A stretch of DNA of 64,000 nucleotides from Andrena cerasifolii (taxonomy: Eukaryota; Arthropoda; Insecta; Hymenoptera; Andrenidae). A program made the position numbers and the translations under genes. The notes under the pieces were generated by a model, which did no database searches, was not told where the DNA came from, and saw nothing but the letters and a program-made list of their open reading frames with translations. The DNA lies in the NCBI RefSeq assembly GCF_050908995.1, contig NC_135120.1:2555433-2619432 (forward strand), written 5' to 3'. Position 1 is the stretch's first letter. Every line of letters begins with the position of its first letter. Shown here piece by piece: positions 21,321 through 34,629 of the stretch.

Positions 21321-22739
21321 GTAAGCATAACAAACCACACATTTCTAAGTTTATTGGTGTATACATTTAATTTACTATACCTACTTGTGCCGCGATTTTG
21401 TGTATTGCTAATTTATTTAATATTGCTATTTAATTGTATTCTCATTTTACTATTTATGTATCTACAATAACCATTAATTTCTTCATATTTTCTTTAGATC
21501 ATATGTAGTTGTCCCTTGTGCGGTATATTATTCTTCTGTGATATGTAGCTACAATTAAAATTTTTTATCAGTATTCGGCTTCACGGCCCTATATTACTTT
21601 ATCATCTTCTGCTCTGCATAAAAATCACTAGAATGTAACTGGTGAAAACATCAAACACCGAGAAAGTAAAATTGGAGGCTTTCCAATAAGACGAGGCAGG
21701 GGTTATTTTCATAGGGTTTTATTCAGACTCCTCACTGTCGTACTGTATGATAGAACACTTATGATGTATGATTGGAGATGAAACTGAATAATAATGCACT
21801 TTATTTGTAATGAAGACAGAACATAACTTTATTTGTGCGCGGGCACGGTACAAGAGAGCGCTATTATGGCACGCCCCAGTTTTATTATTCGGCATGTACA
21901 CAAAAACCAGAGATGCCGCGGTCTCTCGGTGGGGAGATCGGGATGGCACATGCCATCTGTCGATAGCGAAAATCGTATGGCTGACGGAGGCCTACATTAT
22001 CGGTACCTACGGGTCAACCTTTGTCCTAACACGTACAAATATTGTTCTCATCGTTGCATTTCGGCCGCCATCTTATTAGGGGCTTTGTCGCAGTTATGAA
22101 GTTTCCCGGTTCGCCGGGAGGAGTGTAGGACTCGCAGTCCCTCGACGGTAATCCTGGTGGCGTGTAATCACTGTCTGGTGGCGGCCTGGTCGACGTGTGT
22201 GCACTTTCGGGCCTCCGCGGCTGGTGGCCACCGGTCGGGCGGTCCGCCACTGTTGCGGCGTAGTTATGGTCCGGGGCTCTTAGCCTGTTGATCCGCTACT
22301 GGGGATCAACGGCGTACGGCTGCGACGGTGAAGCGTTGGAAGTAGTGGCGATGGGAGGCACGGTAAGCCCGCTGAATGATCTGGCAGTCGGCTGTGGCGA
22401 GGTTCCCGAGCGCCAGCACACGGCGGGCGGTCGGTTGCGATATAGAAGCGGAAGCGTAATGTGATGTAAGCTTCATTCTCTCTCCGCCATTGTTCCTTGC
22501 CATCGCTGCCTTCTCATCTATTGCCTGGACCTATGTCACGTGCGGGAATCTTTTGTCACCTGCTGGAGGACCTGTTGTCCAGCCGATTTAGCCGTACTTG
22601 CGGTTGAGCTGCGCCATCTGTTGGCGGTTCCTCTGAATTCTTGTTTACGGGCGTCTCTCGCCGTTTGAGTGTCGGCTCGGTTGCCGTGCCGCCACATAAA
22701 TATAGTTAATTTTCCCTATAAGCGCATTTCGCGCATGCG
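21321..22739. other. Intron: AT-rich then GC-rich unassigned sequence
   Basis: Positions 21321-21660 are AT-rich. From about 21890 to 22690 the composition rises sharply in G+C. Here a poly-adenylation-like element and a TGGCGCCATCTGTTGGCGG-like patch near 22610 suggest a retroelement end, but no LTR pair or coding frame could be shown. Confidence 0.35.
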
Positions 22740-22749
22740 TTGTATGCGA

Positions 22750-23265
22750 GGTCGCTATCCCTACAATTTCTTGGAATGCTTGGGTCGAGAGTGAGGGATC
22801 CCCAGAACGAGCGGGAGAGGACGAAAGTATCGACTCGAAGTTGCCGTCGGTTACGAAATGGAGAAAGCATGATACTTTGTTACGTTTCGTATTTCACGCG
22901 TTTACGCTCTGCCTCTTCGAGCTCGACCCGCGTGCGCGCCTACAATGTATCAACGCTTTGTATATTTACGAGTATAATATCATCAATCTAATACGTTATA
23001 GAATTAAAAAAATGTCATGTTTCAACACTATAAGGATTCTACGTTCCGCGCATAATTGTCCCATTTGGCTGTCGCGAAGTGAATCACAACGAAGAGGAAG
23101 GTGCGATGCGAACCGATATAATAAATACGCAAAGCGCTGATACATTGTAGGCGCGCACGTGAAGCGAATTCGAAGAGGTAGAGCTTAGGCACGTAACAGA
23201 CGAAGCTTAACAAAGTATCATGCTTTCTCTCTTTCGTAGCCGACTCTCTCGCTGTTGGGTTTTTT
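22750..23265. repeat. Inverted-repeat copy of family R1
   Basis: About 22810-22985 and 23105-23265 mirror each other: GAGAAAGCATGATACTTTGTTACGT against AACAAAGTATCATGCTTTCTC, and GCGCGCCTACAATGTATC against GATACATTGTAGGCGCGC. The outer left part (22750-22885) matches the window start in reverse complement. This is a fold-back-like element of about 500 bp without visible coding sequence. Confidence 0.6.
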
Positions 23266-25880
23266 CACTCGCGCCATTGGCGGCTCGGAATAGTGTCCAC
23301 TATTCGTTGTATGTTCACCTCCAGCCCCAAGGAGAGAATTTATTGTATTAACGACAAGAAACTCTTTGCCAAACTCGAACCGCTCGATCCTTACAAGCGC
23401 AGGCAGTATCCAGCAGGTCGGGAAATCCTCTGCAGTCCTGAATGTGTTCATAACCAGGAAGAAAATCGCAGTCCTTGAAGCCTTGATTAAAATCTTGGAG
23501 CGCCTCTGGTTGTGAATTGAGGTAAACCACAGCTGACACGAAATAAATCCGTGGAAATCCCATTTGTGTCATAAACTCAATTCCTATTATTATCTATAAC
23601 GATCTCCAGCTAACCGTGCGGCGTGTGTAAAGGAGTGAGGCGCCAGTGAGGAGAAGTTTTATAACCCAGATCTGTGAAGTACGAGAATGGTGGTAGTACG
23701 AGAATACTACTACCAAGGTCTTCAGCAGGTTTACATTTTCCACTGCTGACCCATAAACATGGGCGGAACTGTTTCTTCAGGATTCCCTCCTGCTGGTTTC
23801 ATTGAAAAACAAAGTCGTCCTGAAAGAAGAAACTTGACGGCAGAAAATCAGTTTCTGTGTGCTTTGAGGAACAAAAATCGCATGATAGAACAATTTTGTC
23901 AGTATAGAAACCGGTGATCCCTTCTGGCCCTAGTTACACTACGCTATTGTCTCCACTCTTGAACGACTGCTGCTTGCAGCGTTCCTCTCGCGTTTGCTAG
24001 CAAGAACGGAAGGCTGCTCTTCCACGAGAAAGCATAGTGTGGAAGAGTCTGTTATACAGAGTTAGGGGGGTAGACACGGGTAATGTAGCCCGACGTGTAC
24101 CGACACAATCTGGCCCGAAGCATGGGATTGGGAGAATAAGTTTTTCGTCCTTATATGAACAGATTTTAGATTCGGTGAGGTCTAATTCAAAACAGGAAGA
24201 TTCAATGCAGCGCGCTTTGGTCATGGTTCGACGAGATTTTGTTAATATCTAATAATATGAGTGTCCAAAGTAAAGCCAAAGTCGACAAAATACACCCGCG
24301 GAATCCAAGTATTTGTAGGTCACTAAAAGAGTTTTGTGACTCAAACAATGACCAGATCGCGCTGCACTTAACCTTCCTCATTCGAACGAACCTTTATTCA
24401 ACTCAAAATCTTCTCATATAAGGACGAAAAACGTATTTTTGTGACTGCATTCCCAAATACGAGTTCCGCCATGTTGGCGATAATACAGAGCAAGTCACGT
24501 GACAAATTGAGTTCAGGTAGTGCACACGAGATAGCGCCTACTCGGGAAGACTAACAACGTGGAATCATAGCCAAACTGAAGCGTTAGGTAACTTGATATA
24601 TATGCCAGTGCCACAATAAAAGCGTGATGTATTCAATGTATTTGCGTGATTTAGTTATGTATTTTCATACGATTGTAGGTTAGGTTATATGGCAATTATA
24701 GTATGCATTTTAGGCATACATTGAGTAGGAACTACTGGGAATTCTATACATTTACTAAATTAACGCTTTTACTGTAACACATTCATCACTTGAAATGTCT
24801 AATTTATGTTATAATTTTATGGACGCATTATTGGAAATAAAAAAGAGACATTGAAACTTTTTTACTAATACTGGAAGTATTGAAATTATTTGAAATTACT
24901 GCTCTTGTTATTATTCTTTTTTATTCTTCCGACTTTTGTATATAACATATAATAAGGAAAAGTCTCCAAATCAGTCAACAGTCGACTCCCTGATTTTTTT
25001 TGTAATTCTTTACGGTCCTATGCTGAGATGGGCATTATTTAAATCAGGCATGGGATTTAAGTGAACGCAGCGGTCGATTTTCGAAGGCAACGCCTCCTTT
25101 CTCCTGCCGCGCGTCTTGGCCCCCGCGGCGGCCTAGGTTCGTGGAGCGCTTCAGGCCCGTACTATATGAACTGCGCGTGGCGCATTGGGGCAACACTGTA
25201 TCAATAGGTTTCCACATCACCCATGGGGGTACTATCATCAAAGAAATGATAATTATTTACACATTCTTCGATCGGTGACAGATCAGTTCAATGCAGAACT
25301 CAAATCGACAAATATAGTACTTTGCTGACAATCTTTATATTCACGTCAAATAAATATTTTAATTGCAAAATTTAGACGACGAACTATTCTTGAATTTCGC
25401 CAGTTCTTACATATGCACCACTGGGTTCGGAATTCCTGATCCCAGAGTTTCATGCATTTACCTATTGAAATGTTGCTTCAAGTCATCGGGCAAATGCATT
25501 GCTTCTTCTCGTACATACATATATCTGTTCGCGAGTAGGTGTCACGGATGACGCGACTTTGGTTTCCCAAATAAATTCATCTTTATCAGGGCCCTCACTC
25601 GAACCACGTAACAAGGAGACTGAACAATGTGAACCGAATGCGAGTGAAATAACGCACTAGTGAGAGACCGTCGGTCGACGGCGACTTGAGTCATCCAGTA
25701 TTGAACATGAAATTATTTATATTTCTCATTACACCTTGATGAGAGTGTTACCACCGATGGATTTGCGAGTTTATGTCGACGAACACGAAGCAATTTGGTC
25801 TCTTTTTACAAGCTTTTATTTAGCTTCACTTGTGAGTTCGTTAGTTCGTTAGTTAGTTTGTGAGAATTAAATATTGTTAG
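23266..25880. other. Intron sequence, only weak hairpin structure
   Basis: Nothing coding is recognised. A TTTTTCGTCCTTATATGA block near 24139 has an inverted counterpart TCATATAAGGACGAAAAA at 24414-24431, suggesting a fold-back element of about 300 bp. The remainder (24440-25880) is AT-rich, with a GC-rich patch at 25060-25150. Confidence 0.4.
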
Positions 25881-25989
25881 CTAATTTTGAACCACTTTCA
25901 CATGTCCGATCGACAAAAAATTTTGAACACATACGTAGTTCCGATGACAATACAATATTTTCAGTTCTCCGATCGGATTATGGAATCGG

Positions 25990-26400
25990 GAAAGCAAATA
26001 AAGGGTTATTCTCTCGCTAGAGTGTTTAATAGCAATGTCGCCGATAAGCCGTGCCTCGATGGGTGTCGAGGAGTTCGACCCTCGAGACCAGGGGGGCCAA
26101 ATGTTGCTCCCTAAGGAGTGACGAATCGAACTTCTGCATTTCTCATTGGATCTTCGTGAAAGTAGTGTCAATCGATTCCTTATGTTTTCCCGATGAAAAT
26201 AGTCCAAAAACAATATAAATCGTATCATAATTAAGGAAATTTCATAAAAAAATCGATTTCGATAACTGCGTTAAACTTAGTTCGATTTACATGACAGTTG
26301 ATATGTGTTTCATCGGAAAAACATGAGGAATCCATTAGTGCCACTGCCATATCGATGCGATGAAGAATAAAGTATTTTTAATACTATGTAGTGAAACATT
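25990..26400. repeat. Dispersed repeat family R4, copy 1
   Basis: It matches about 28010-28350: CTCGA.ACCAG.GGGGCCA, GTGACGAATC.AA.TTCTGCA.TTTCT and AATTAAGGAAATT. Within it GATTCCTTATGTTTTCCCGATGAAAA and TTCATCGGAAAAACATGAGGAATCC oppose each other, so the family itself folds back. A third, partial copy is at about 52515-52735 and a fourth near 26475-26545. Confidence 0.6.
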
Positions 26401-28005
26401 TCATGGTCGACCGCCCGGTGTCATTTCGTCTTCTCCGCGTTGCCCAGGCGATGATTCACAGCTTATGCAAAAATGACATGCTTTATTTCTTCATCGATTC
26501 GATATAGAAGTGACACCAATAGATTCCTAATGTTTTTCCGTAAAGTGTATTGGGACGTCCCGGACCCACCACATGGGTCACGCCCGGTTAGACTCCGCCG
26601 GCGCCGCTAGAGGTCTACTCTTCTCGCAAGTCCTATCGTCCACTCTCGTTCGTACTGTAGTTTGCAAAAATGTTGACGGCAGGATGCTGAGCGGGCCAAG
26701 GGGGCTACCTCGCCCACGCCGCCCCACTCTCTGCCGCGGAACTCCCCAATTCCCCATTCGTATGTTCTTAGCGGCACACGTTGCATCCTTCGTTCTCCTC
26801 GTCACGCGGTGCTGCTCGCCGATTCGTTTACGTGACGCGTCGGCTAACAGCGACAATACGTGTACCTTACCTCTACCACTGTGTTAGAGAACCGTGGGCC
26901 TATGAGGATACACTCGATCGGACCACCAAGTTTCTGCTCGTCAACATTTTTGCAAACAACAGTATATATACAAGTTCCGAGTTTATTTCCTCTTAGTCCC
27001 CGTGTGTTTAGGGCAGGGGCCGTCCTATAGCCCTACTGATGAGTCTGGCTGACGGTCCCAAGACGAAACACGCACATCTCTTCTTTTCCTCCTCGATCTT
27101 TAATGCCAATCCACCTGCCCCGCACAGTACTCCAAAAAGCGTGACCGGCCCGAGGGATTACGGTTACGCCGGAGGCGACGGGGCAAGATCCCTCTTTACG
27201 TTCCGGAATCAATCACTAATCACTATCTCGGTTTCGGACGTAACAGTATGAATAAATTATTATTTTCTTTTTTAGTACATTTTAATAAAAGCTTGTTTTT
27301 AAATTTTTTTTCATTATAATTTATTTCTTATGAATACATGATCAGGACACACTCTACATTCACTAAAAATTCACCGAATTGCTCCCTATTTGACATCATT
27401 TTCATCGGGTAACCCTACAAAAACCATTGATAATTCTTTCATCAACACTTATCAAAAACATGAACATTTTATTTTTCTGTGCTGAGTATTTTATCTAGCT
27501 CGTTGGTTGTCTTGCTCTCGGCTGTCAACGGGCGGTCTACTAGGGCTCGAGGGTCCTCGCTCGCAGCGAGAAAGCAAAACAGTGGGGTGGGTAGGTCTTT
27601 CCCGATAATCCAAGCCTCAAGGTTTCTCAACAATCGGGAGACTGTACATATTATTTCTGATGCTTTCGACGATGCGCGCAACTATTTGCGTGCGCGGCTT
27701 CATGTTGCACGTTAAAAAGTATTCTTTTAATTACAATTAGTAATTCAGTTTGTAAGTGCAATTAAATTAGGCCTCATTAAAATCATGCACAGATCATTCA
27801 TTTTAACTAATTGACCAAATCATTTATTTTTTAATTCGTGAATGCAGTGCTCTGGTGAAGAATATCGTAATACAGAGCTAATATTCTAGGCCATACAGTA
27901 TCTACGGTATTGTCAATGTGCAGTTGAAACGCGCGCCACTTCACACTATCGTTTCTTAGCATTTATACGGGTGATTCTCTAGCTAAAGTTGTCAAACGCG
28001 ATGCT
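26401..28005. other. Intron sequence without a recognised gene
   Basis: It contains the family R3 relative at about 26640-26905. TTTGCAAAAATGTTGACG near 26657 is mirrored at about 26939-26957 (CGTCAACATTTTTGCAAA), giving another fold-back of about 300 bp. No recognisable protein is encoded. Confidence 0.45.
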
Positions 28006-28009
28006 CGCC

Positions 28010-28355
28010 AACATTCATGTGTCTCGCTGAGTTTCGTGGGCTTCGACGCTCGAAACCAGCGGGGCCATACAATGTTGCGCACTAAGCAGTGACGAATCTG
28101 AAGTTCTGCAATTTCTAATCAGATCTTTGCGAAAGTGACGTCAATCGGTTTCTAATGTTTTCTCGAGCAAATTGGTTCCAAAAATGATATAATTCGGGCA
28201 ATAATTAAGGAAATTACGTGAAAAATTTATTTGCAGAATTGAAACTCCGTTTCGTTAAAAATAGTCCGATTTAAATTATTTTCTGTCAATTTAATCGTGA
28301 GAATGTCAGGAATCCATTGATGCCACTTTCATGTTGATATGGTGAAAAATAAACA
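28010..28355. repeat. Dispersed repeat family R4, copy 2
   Basis: Direct-orientation relative of 25990-26400 with many substitutions and small indels, consistent with an old, inactive family. The arrangement of the mirrored TTTCTAATGTTTTCTCG and GAGAATGTCAGGAATCC blocks is kept. Confidence 0.6.
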
Positions 28356-29235
28356 AATTCTGTTTCTGTATATTCGATGACAACATCGCAGTAGCACCGG
28401 CGAGTGCATTAGCGCATATGAAAAGCTATCGAATAAGCAATTGCAATCTAAAGTCACTATTGCACCAACACAATTTTATATGTAAATGTTTGTTCAACTG
28501 CTTTCTGCATAGGACGTTTAATTATCTTATAATAAGTATATAACTTTCATGTTCTGTTTCAGTGTTTTGCTACTAAAAAAATGCCTAACCCAACCTAATG
28601 AACTTTATTTTCTGGGGATATCCCCTCATCTATTTTTTCTTTTCACTTACAATTCCTTACTGCCAACGTAGCATATTGTAGCATAAGCACATTTCAAGTA
28701 ATTAAAGTGTGCAATGAATTTTTTACAAGTATAACGCAACAGCTGAGAATTTCTTTCCATATTCAGAATAGAATATGGAAATTGCAAACAGCTCCCTCTC
28801 GCGTTCATCAGGCACCCGCGTATCTATCGGTATTATCATTTCTGTACAGAATAAACCTGCTGTAATACCGACATGCCAAATCAGCCGGGTCACGTGACGT
28901 GTCTACCCCCTTAACAGGGTCAGCCACGTGAAGGCGTAAAAGGTGATCTTTACCATCCCCGAGATTATTCAATGTTCAGCTGAATATGAACCATTCAGCG
29001 ACTGAAATAGTAAGAATTTAAAGCAAGAGAATTCATTTTTATAAAAAGAAACATGCATGGGATAAAGAAACATTAAAAAAAAGTCCCAATTTTGTGAACA
29101 CCAAACAGACACATAATACACGCGTGCGCACACCCATACGCCAACCAAAAATATTTAGCAGGACTATTGCTCAGAAAAAAGCGAACCTTTCATAGATGTC
29201 TTAACTTTGATAATTTGGGAAATTTTGTTCCGTGC
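28356..29235. other. AT-rich intron sequence, nothing recognised
   Basis: No frame, RNA or repeat relationship was recognised. A CCAACCTAATGAACTT patch near 28590 and a GTGACGTGTCTACCCCC patch near 28893 are isolated. Confidence 0.45.
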
Positions 29236-29239
29236 CTTC

Positions 29240-30085
29240 TTTATTATTATTATTCGTCTTTATTACTTGGAAACATACAAAGCACAGTAATACATAAAGA
29301 ATAGCGAAGTAAAAGGCGAGGCTGCAATACAATACTGTTAGAAACCTAACCGTAACTAAATAACGAAAACTAAAGCTAAAACTAGGAAAGAAAAGAAAAT
29401 ACAGAAAAATTAAGAGAAATAATTATTAAGAGAAAAAATTATTATGGCGCATTAAGATAGAAAAGCATAAACATAGGTGGGCAGACAAGGATCAGACAAG
29501 GAACAGAAAGAATATAGAGGTGACTTAGAAATAGTGTAGAAATATATATCGTTGAGCTTTACATTTAAAATCAAGAAACAAATTTAGCCCTCGAATATCA
29601 GGTGGAAGGGATGTGTAACAGTGAACAGAAATATAGGCGAACAAGGATTCAAATTTAGATAGGTGGGAGATATGACGGAACTTGGGGGCACAAAAAGAAA
29701 AACGCAAACAGGAGTTTTGTACACGTTGAATAGGGAGAAAAAGGCGAGAGGATAAACATGGACAATAGACAACATTACAATAATCAAACAAGGAAATAAT
29801 CAAAGACTGGGATAATAACAGTTTTTGTGCCAATGAAAGAATATGACGGGCGGGGTAAAGTAGACGTAAACGAGACTAGGCTTTACGACACAGAGAGGAA
29901 ACATGCTGAGCATATGAGAGCAGAGGATCGCAAGTGAGTCCCAAGTTGCGAATGGAGTCTGAAGGGTATAACTGTACGGATCCGAGTGTGACAGAGATGG
30001 GATGGAGTTGATGCAACGAGGAAGGGAAGATAAGAACAAGAAGGGAAGATTTGACGGAATTGTGGCGTCTCTACCACCACGTTCT
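29240..30085 (-). pseudogene. 3' part of a second LINE reverse transcriptase
   Basis: On the minus strand the frame from 29833 to 29525 encodes AQKLLLSQSLIISLFDYCN, then RVQNSCLRFSFCAP, a pattern found at the C-terminus of LINE reverse transcriptases. Upstream, in shifted frames (30039 to 29800), comes NLG...YAQHVSSLCRKA-like sequence. The catalytic YADD region is missing, so the copy is 5'-truncated near 30085. A TTATTATTATTATTCGTC run at 29237-29252 is the likely TAA-type 3' tail, like that of the 8.0-kb LINE. About 270 bases between frame and tail would be 3' UTR. Confidence 0.7.
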
Positions 30086-31557
30086 TTTTTGCGATACTAT
30101 TCTTTTCTTACGTTTCTAACTTTCACATCACTAAATTCTCTTACTGTTTACAACTTCCTGCCTATTCTTCTTCGTTTTTTGAGGGTTTGGCTTGGGCCTG
30201 GTGTTCGTCAAGAACATGTGGCAACCAGGCCCGCGCGAGCCAAAGTGGAGTCGTTTCTCGCGTAGCTTTCTCTTTTACCGATCTCGGCATTTCTTCAGTT
30301 TTCTCTCTCGCTCTTTTCCTATTTCCTTCCTTCACTTATTCCACCCCTGGTTAAGAGGTTATACCTAGTCAGGCGGCCGCAAAGAGGCAAATCTTTGTAT
30401 TTTTTTTTTTTTTTTTTGAAAAAGCGGAAGCATATATGCTTACAGAACTTTTTGCGCTTAACAGAGCAAAATGCAAAGAACATTTGGTAATTTTTTCGTA
30501 GAAAAATATTTACTTTTATAATAAAGTAACAACCGACATCCAAGAAGCATTTTTAAAATGTAAGATAATTCGACGCTGAGCGGAGAAGCTGGTCAAGACA
30601 TCGTGGATCTGCTCGCGCTGCCATGGCTGCGGCGACCGCACCGAAGCAGACGATTGTCAAATGTTTCTCAATGAGCGGTCGAATCCGTGATTTCCACCGA
30701 CGCGCAGTTTACCACAGCGTCTCGAAAACGGACGGACCCTTTTCTTACATTCAGCACCGAATATAATATCGCATTTTTACCAGTAGTGGTCTTGGGTTTC
30801 ATTTAACTCCTCTACCTCTTATAAAAATTTTGGTTTTGCGGTGAGCACTGCCATTCGGAACCAGATTATCTAAAATCAACAAACAAAAAAGATTTCGTTA
30901 GTAAATTAATGTATCCTCAGGTTGACGGAGAGAATTTTCCGAAATATTAATTTAAAACAAAATAGCGGCTATTTAAAGTTGAAATCCTTATTTTTTCGTG
31001 CAAAAATCACGAATGACACATGTTTTACACATCCTGTAATTTTTTCTCGTCGATTTGAACCTCCATTCGTTCGGAATCAGGAAAAAACCAAGAGAAAAAA
31101 AGATTCGAGAAAAACGCCTTTAAAGTGTCGGGGGAAAGGCGACGCTATAGGTTGTGACGAGGCCACGTCACGCGCCGTGCGAGCATGCAGCGCAGATTGG
31201 TTAAGCCGAGTTCCGACCGTGACCGCTAGGCGGCCGCGAAACCGCGAATCGTCTCGCGAGCGAAGATATACGGTCTGTCAATATAAAGGCCACAGCGAGC
31301 AATGTGGACAGCTCTTGTACAGTACATAGTAGTGTGCAAACACCGCCGGACCGTACATCCAAGACGCTCTTTTTGTATCCGTGAGGGGTGCACGTGTTGA
31401 CCATAGTCACACGGTGCCGATTACCAGCCTCCTTTCCGAAATAGGCCGAGAGCAATCTTGCGCCCTACCTTGCCGATGAGGTGTCTCCGCGCCCAATAGG
31501 CTAGAGCCCTATTGCACATCGGAAGTCTATTGTACGACTCCCGCACAACGCGCCTTA
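30086..31557. other. Intron sequence; no recognised gene
   Basis: A 19-base T run lies at about 30398-30417. TGGCTTGGGCCTGG and CCAGGCCCGCGCGAGCCA (about 30188-30242) form a short stem. A 135-residue + strand frame at 30922-31329 shows no recognisable domain or codon pattern, and I do not call it. Confidence 0.45.
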
Positions 31558-31559
31558 TA

Positions 31560-32669
31560 CAGGGTGTCCCACTAAGGAGTGGACAGCGCGATATCTCTTA
31601 AAGTATTGTCGATAAAAATATAAAAAAAATAGGGAATTGCATGGTTCGAGGGGGCCCATTTATTAGCGCGAACGAATTTTGTTTTCGATTATTATTTTAA
31701 AAGATACGATGGTCAAGTTCGGTTTTTCAAATGGAACTATTTTTTTTGAAGACCTGAGTTGATATTGCATTCCAAGACAAATTCAACAAGCTTTAATGTA
31801 TACACTTTATTTCCACTGGTTTTTAAGATATTGCGCTTGCAAATTTACTGATTTTCACTGCAAGAAACCCCTCTGGAATGGCAAAAACCAGGGGCGGTCT
31901 TACTGACGCCACGGGTGGCACTGCCTGTTGAAATGGATACTTACCTGCCAAAGGTCTACGCCAGAAATGGCAGGCCCAAAGGCTGGACAATTCTTTTCCG
32001 TCAGAAATGCTACTTAGGTAGGTACATCTGCGGTATCGAGAAGCGCATCGTTACTTTTATTTCGCATTTGCTTCTACGCTCGGATGGCCGGTTCTTTTGG
32101 GAGGGATGCAAGTTGGATTGGTTAGGTTAGGAGGAGTGAAAGTTGCTAGACTAAATTTCATCCATAGGGAGCAGATTGTATCAGAACCAATCCAACCGCA
32201 GATGTACCTACCTAAGTAGCATTTCTGACGGAAAAGAATTGTCCAGCCTTTGGGCCTGCCATTTCTGGCGTAGACCTTTGGCAGGTAAGTATCCATTTCA
32301 ACAGGCAGTGCCACCCGTGGCGTCAGTAAGACCGCCCCCGGTTTTTCCCATTCCAGAGGGGTTTCTTGCAGTCAAAATCAGTAAATTTGCAAGCGCAATA
32401 TCTTAAAAACCAGTGGAAATAAAGTGTATACATTAAAGCTTATTGAATTTGTCTTGGAACGCACTATCAACTCAGGTGTTCAAAAAAAATAGTTCCATTT
32501 GAAAAACCGAACTTGACCATCGTATCTTTTAAAATAATAATCGAAAACAAAATTCGTTCGCGCTAATAAATGGGCCCCCTCGAACCATGCAATTCCCTAT
32601 TTTTTTTATATTTTTATCGACAATACTTTAAGAGATATCGCGCTGTCCACTCCTTAGTGGGACACCCTG
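31560..32669. mobile_element. Fold-back element FB2, TA-flanked
   Basis: A 1110-bp relative of FB1 with the same CAGGGTGTCCCACTAAGG termini and TA at 31558-31559 and 32670-32671. The loop (about 32123-32190) has the FB1 orientation. The right arm lacks about 90 bp next to the loop that the left arm keeps, so the arms are unequal. No coding sequence. Confidence 0.88.
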
Positions 32670-32671
32670 TA

Positions 32672-34054
32672 GACCGTCAGGGCAGAACGTTCACTACCTC
32701 CACATCCTCCGTCCCCCAGCTCGTCGCAAGCACCGCCGCCGCGTGAACTAACGCCGACGCGATCGAGCCGAACCTAGAACCCGCGACTCGGAATTGTATA
32801 ACCAAAAATGAACAATTCTTATTTATTAGAACCACGCCTCTGATCATTCGTCGAACCTGGTCTTACCGACTGAGTCGGCATCTAACTCCTCCGTCCCACC
32901 GGTAACCGTCTCGCTAACCGGAGACGGTCACAAGGTTGCCGCTTGACGTTTTAGCTACCAAATCTACAATTTTGCGAATTTTACTATAAACCAAGCGGCA
33001 TTTTATTCGGAAAAGATAGTACTTTCGGAAAATATAATAAAAAATCGATTTTTCGACTGCTCTGTCCCCTTAATGGCTAGTGCTTTCCTCGTATTTCCGG
33101 CCACCTATCCTCGACCGCCGAAACTCATAAAACTGAGTGAAACATGAAATTCGTGGTGTGAAATTCGCCTCTCACCCCGAATAAAAGATATTCTCCGCAC
33201 TTGAAGTTATCAACTTATCCGGACATTTCTGTACTTCTGTAGTTCCTGCAGCAAACGGGAGGGAGTGAGAATGAGTGACCGGACAATATATGCGTAGTCG
33301 AACTTAAAGGGTCGTCATTAATTAGTGAATGAACGTGTCAGTTCCGTGCAACGTTCATTGGTACGAAAAAGAGGGTATAGAGACTTTCTTCTTCTTACCA
33401 ATGGCACACTGCAGGGAACTGACACTGTCACTGATAAGTGAGCAGCGAACTTAAAACCTTCCGTTTATGAATCAGACGCTCTTCGCAGTCACATATCATA
33501 CCTTGTTAATAACTCCTTAAGGGGTCATATACGTTTCTCGGCACTAAAACGTGGTCAATGTTTGGGAGTGATTCAGGGATAAACTATTAGTCCGATTGGT
33601 TTAATTGTTTTTGTGTTGTATAGGTACATGTTTATAGATTATAAAACAGGTCTGAGAATAAAAAAATATTTAAAAATATGGCGGCTGCGTGCAGTGGCGT
33701 AGAATGTGTTTACTGGCGCCGCCCCAAACGGTGTGCACAATTCATCTCGTACAAGCGGTCTGAATAAAAAAAATCCGTCATGATTCGTCGTTTTGAAAAA
33801 AATGCAATCGGTCGGAATAGCGAAAAAAATAGTTAATATCGTGTTTTCAACTTTTTTATCTGAGCCTGTAATGAAATTTTAAAAAATGCCTTTTGTAGAT
33901 TTAAGTGGTATGTGCTGAAAATTTCATCAAAATTGGTTAACGCAGCTATGAGCTACAAACAGTTAAAGTTGGTGAAGAACATACATTTCGGCAGTTTTCG
34001 GCCACACATTTTTTCTGGCGATAATTCTCAAAATTTCCGTACATAAATATTTCT
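32672..34054. other. No gene seen; one small palindrome
   Basis: TGTCAGTTCCGTGCAACGTTCATTGGTA and TACCAATGGCACACTGCAGGGAACTGACA (about 33338-33428) oppose each other as a stem of about 30 bp with a 30-base loop. The rest is unassigned, with a CCGTCCCACCGGTAAC patch near 32890 shared with 9865. Confidence 0.45.
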
Positions 34055-34629
34055 TCGGCGTTTTTAAACAGACTTATTCGTTATCAGCAACAATGTTGGC
34101 CGTTATTGACTTACAGATTTTTATCACAATAACGAGCTACTATCACTTTTCATTCATTTCCTGTTACATTACCTTTTCGTAGCTACGTTATTAACACAAG
34201 GAAATTTACGTATTCCTTATCCTCCCACTTCAAATAATTATTATTTTCGATTCCTCTAAAAGAACCTATGTATTCGTCTTTTTACGTTACACATGATTTT
34301 CATCCATTTATCCTTTATTCATTATTCACTTTAAATAACAAAGAAACCATAACAAAATGTTCGATTTTATTTGTTACGTCTTTTTCATTTGCCATTCTAC
34401 GCAATTTCCTTCGATGCATGTCGAGTTGCTTGTTCGTAGTCGCAGCGCGGCTCGCGGCGACGCCATCGCGGGAACTCAGCCACCAGAGTCGCGCTCTGAT
34501 TGGTCAGTTCCTTTTGTTAATATCTCGTTAACAAAACCTCGAAAAACATTTTCGGAAAGAAAAAACTTGTTTGCAATTACCCCCTGAGTCACCCCCTTCA
34601 AGAAACCGCAGCATTTTTGGAACACCTTG
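34055..34629. mobile_element. Partial element of the CAGGGTG...AAAAATGT family
   Basis: The right end GCATTTTTGGAACACCTTG is followed by TA (34630-34631). The subterminal CAGAGTCGCGCTCTGATTGG and TGTTAATATCTCGTTAACAAAA equal those at 14250-14300 and in both ends of 39519-43351. The left part (34055-34395) equals 9395-9740. The left terminus was not found. Confidence 0.7.

Noticed and set aside
30922..31329. 135-codon + strand frame
   Set aside because: Composition follows the local A-rich then GC-rich DNA; no recognisable motif.
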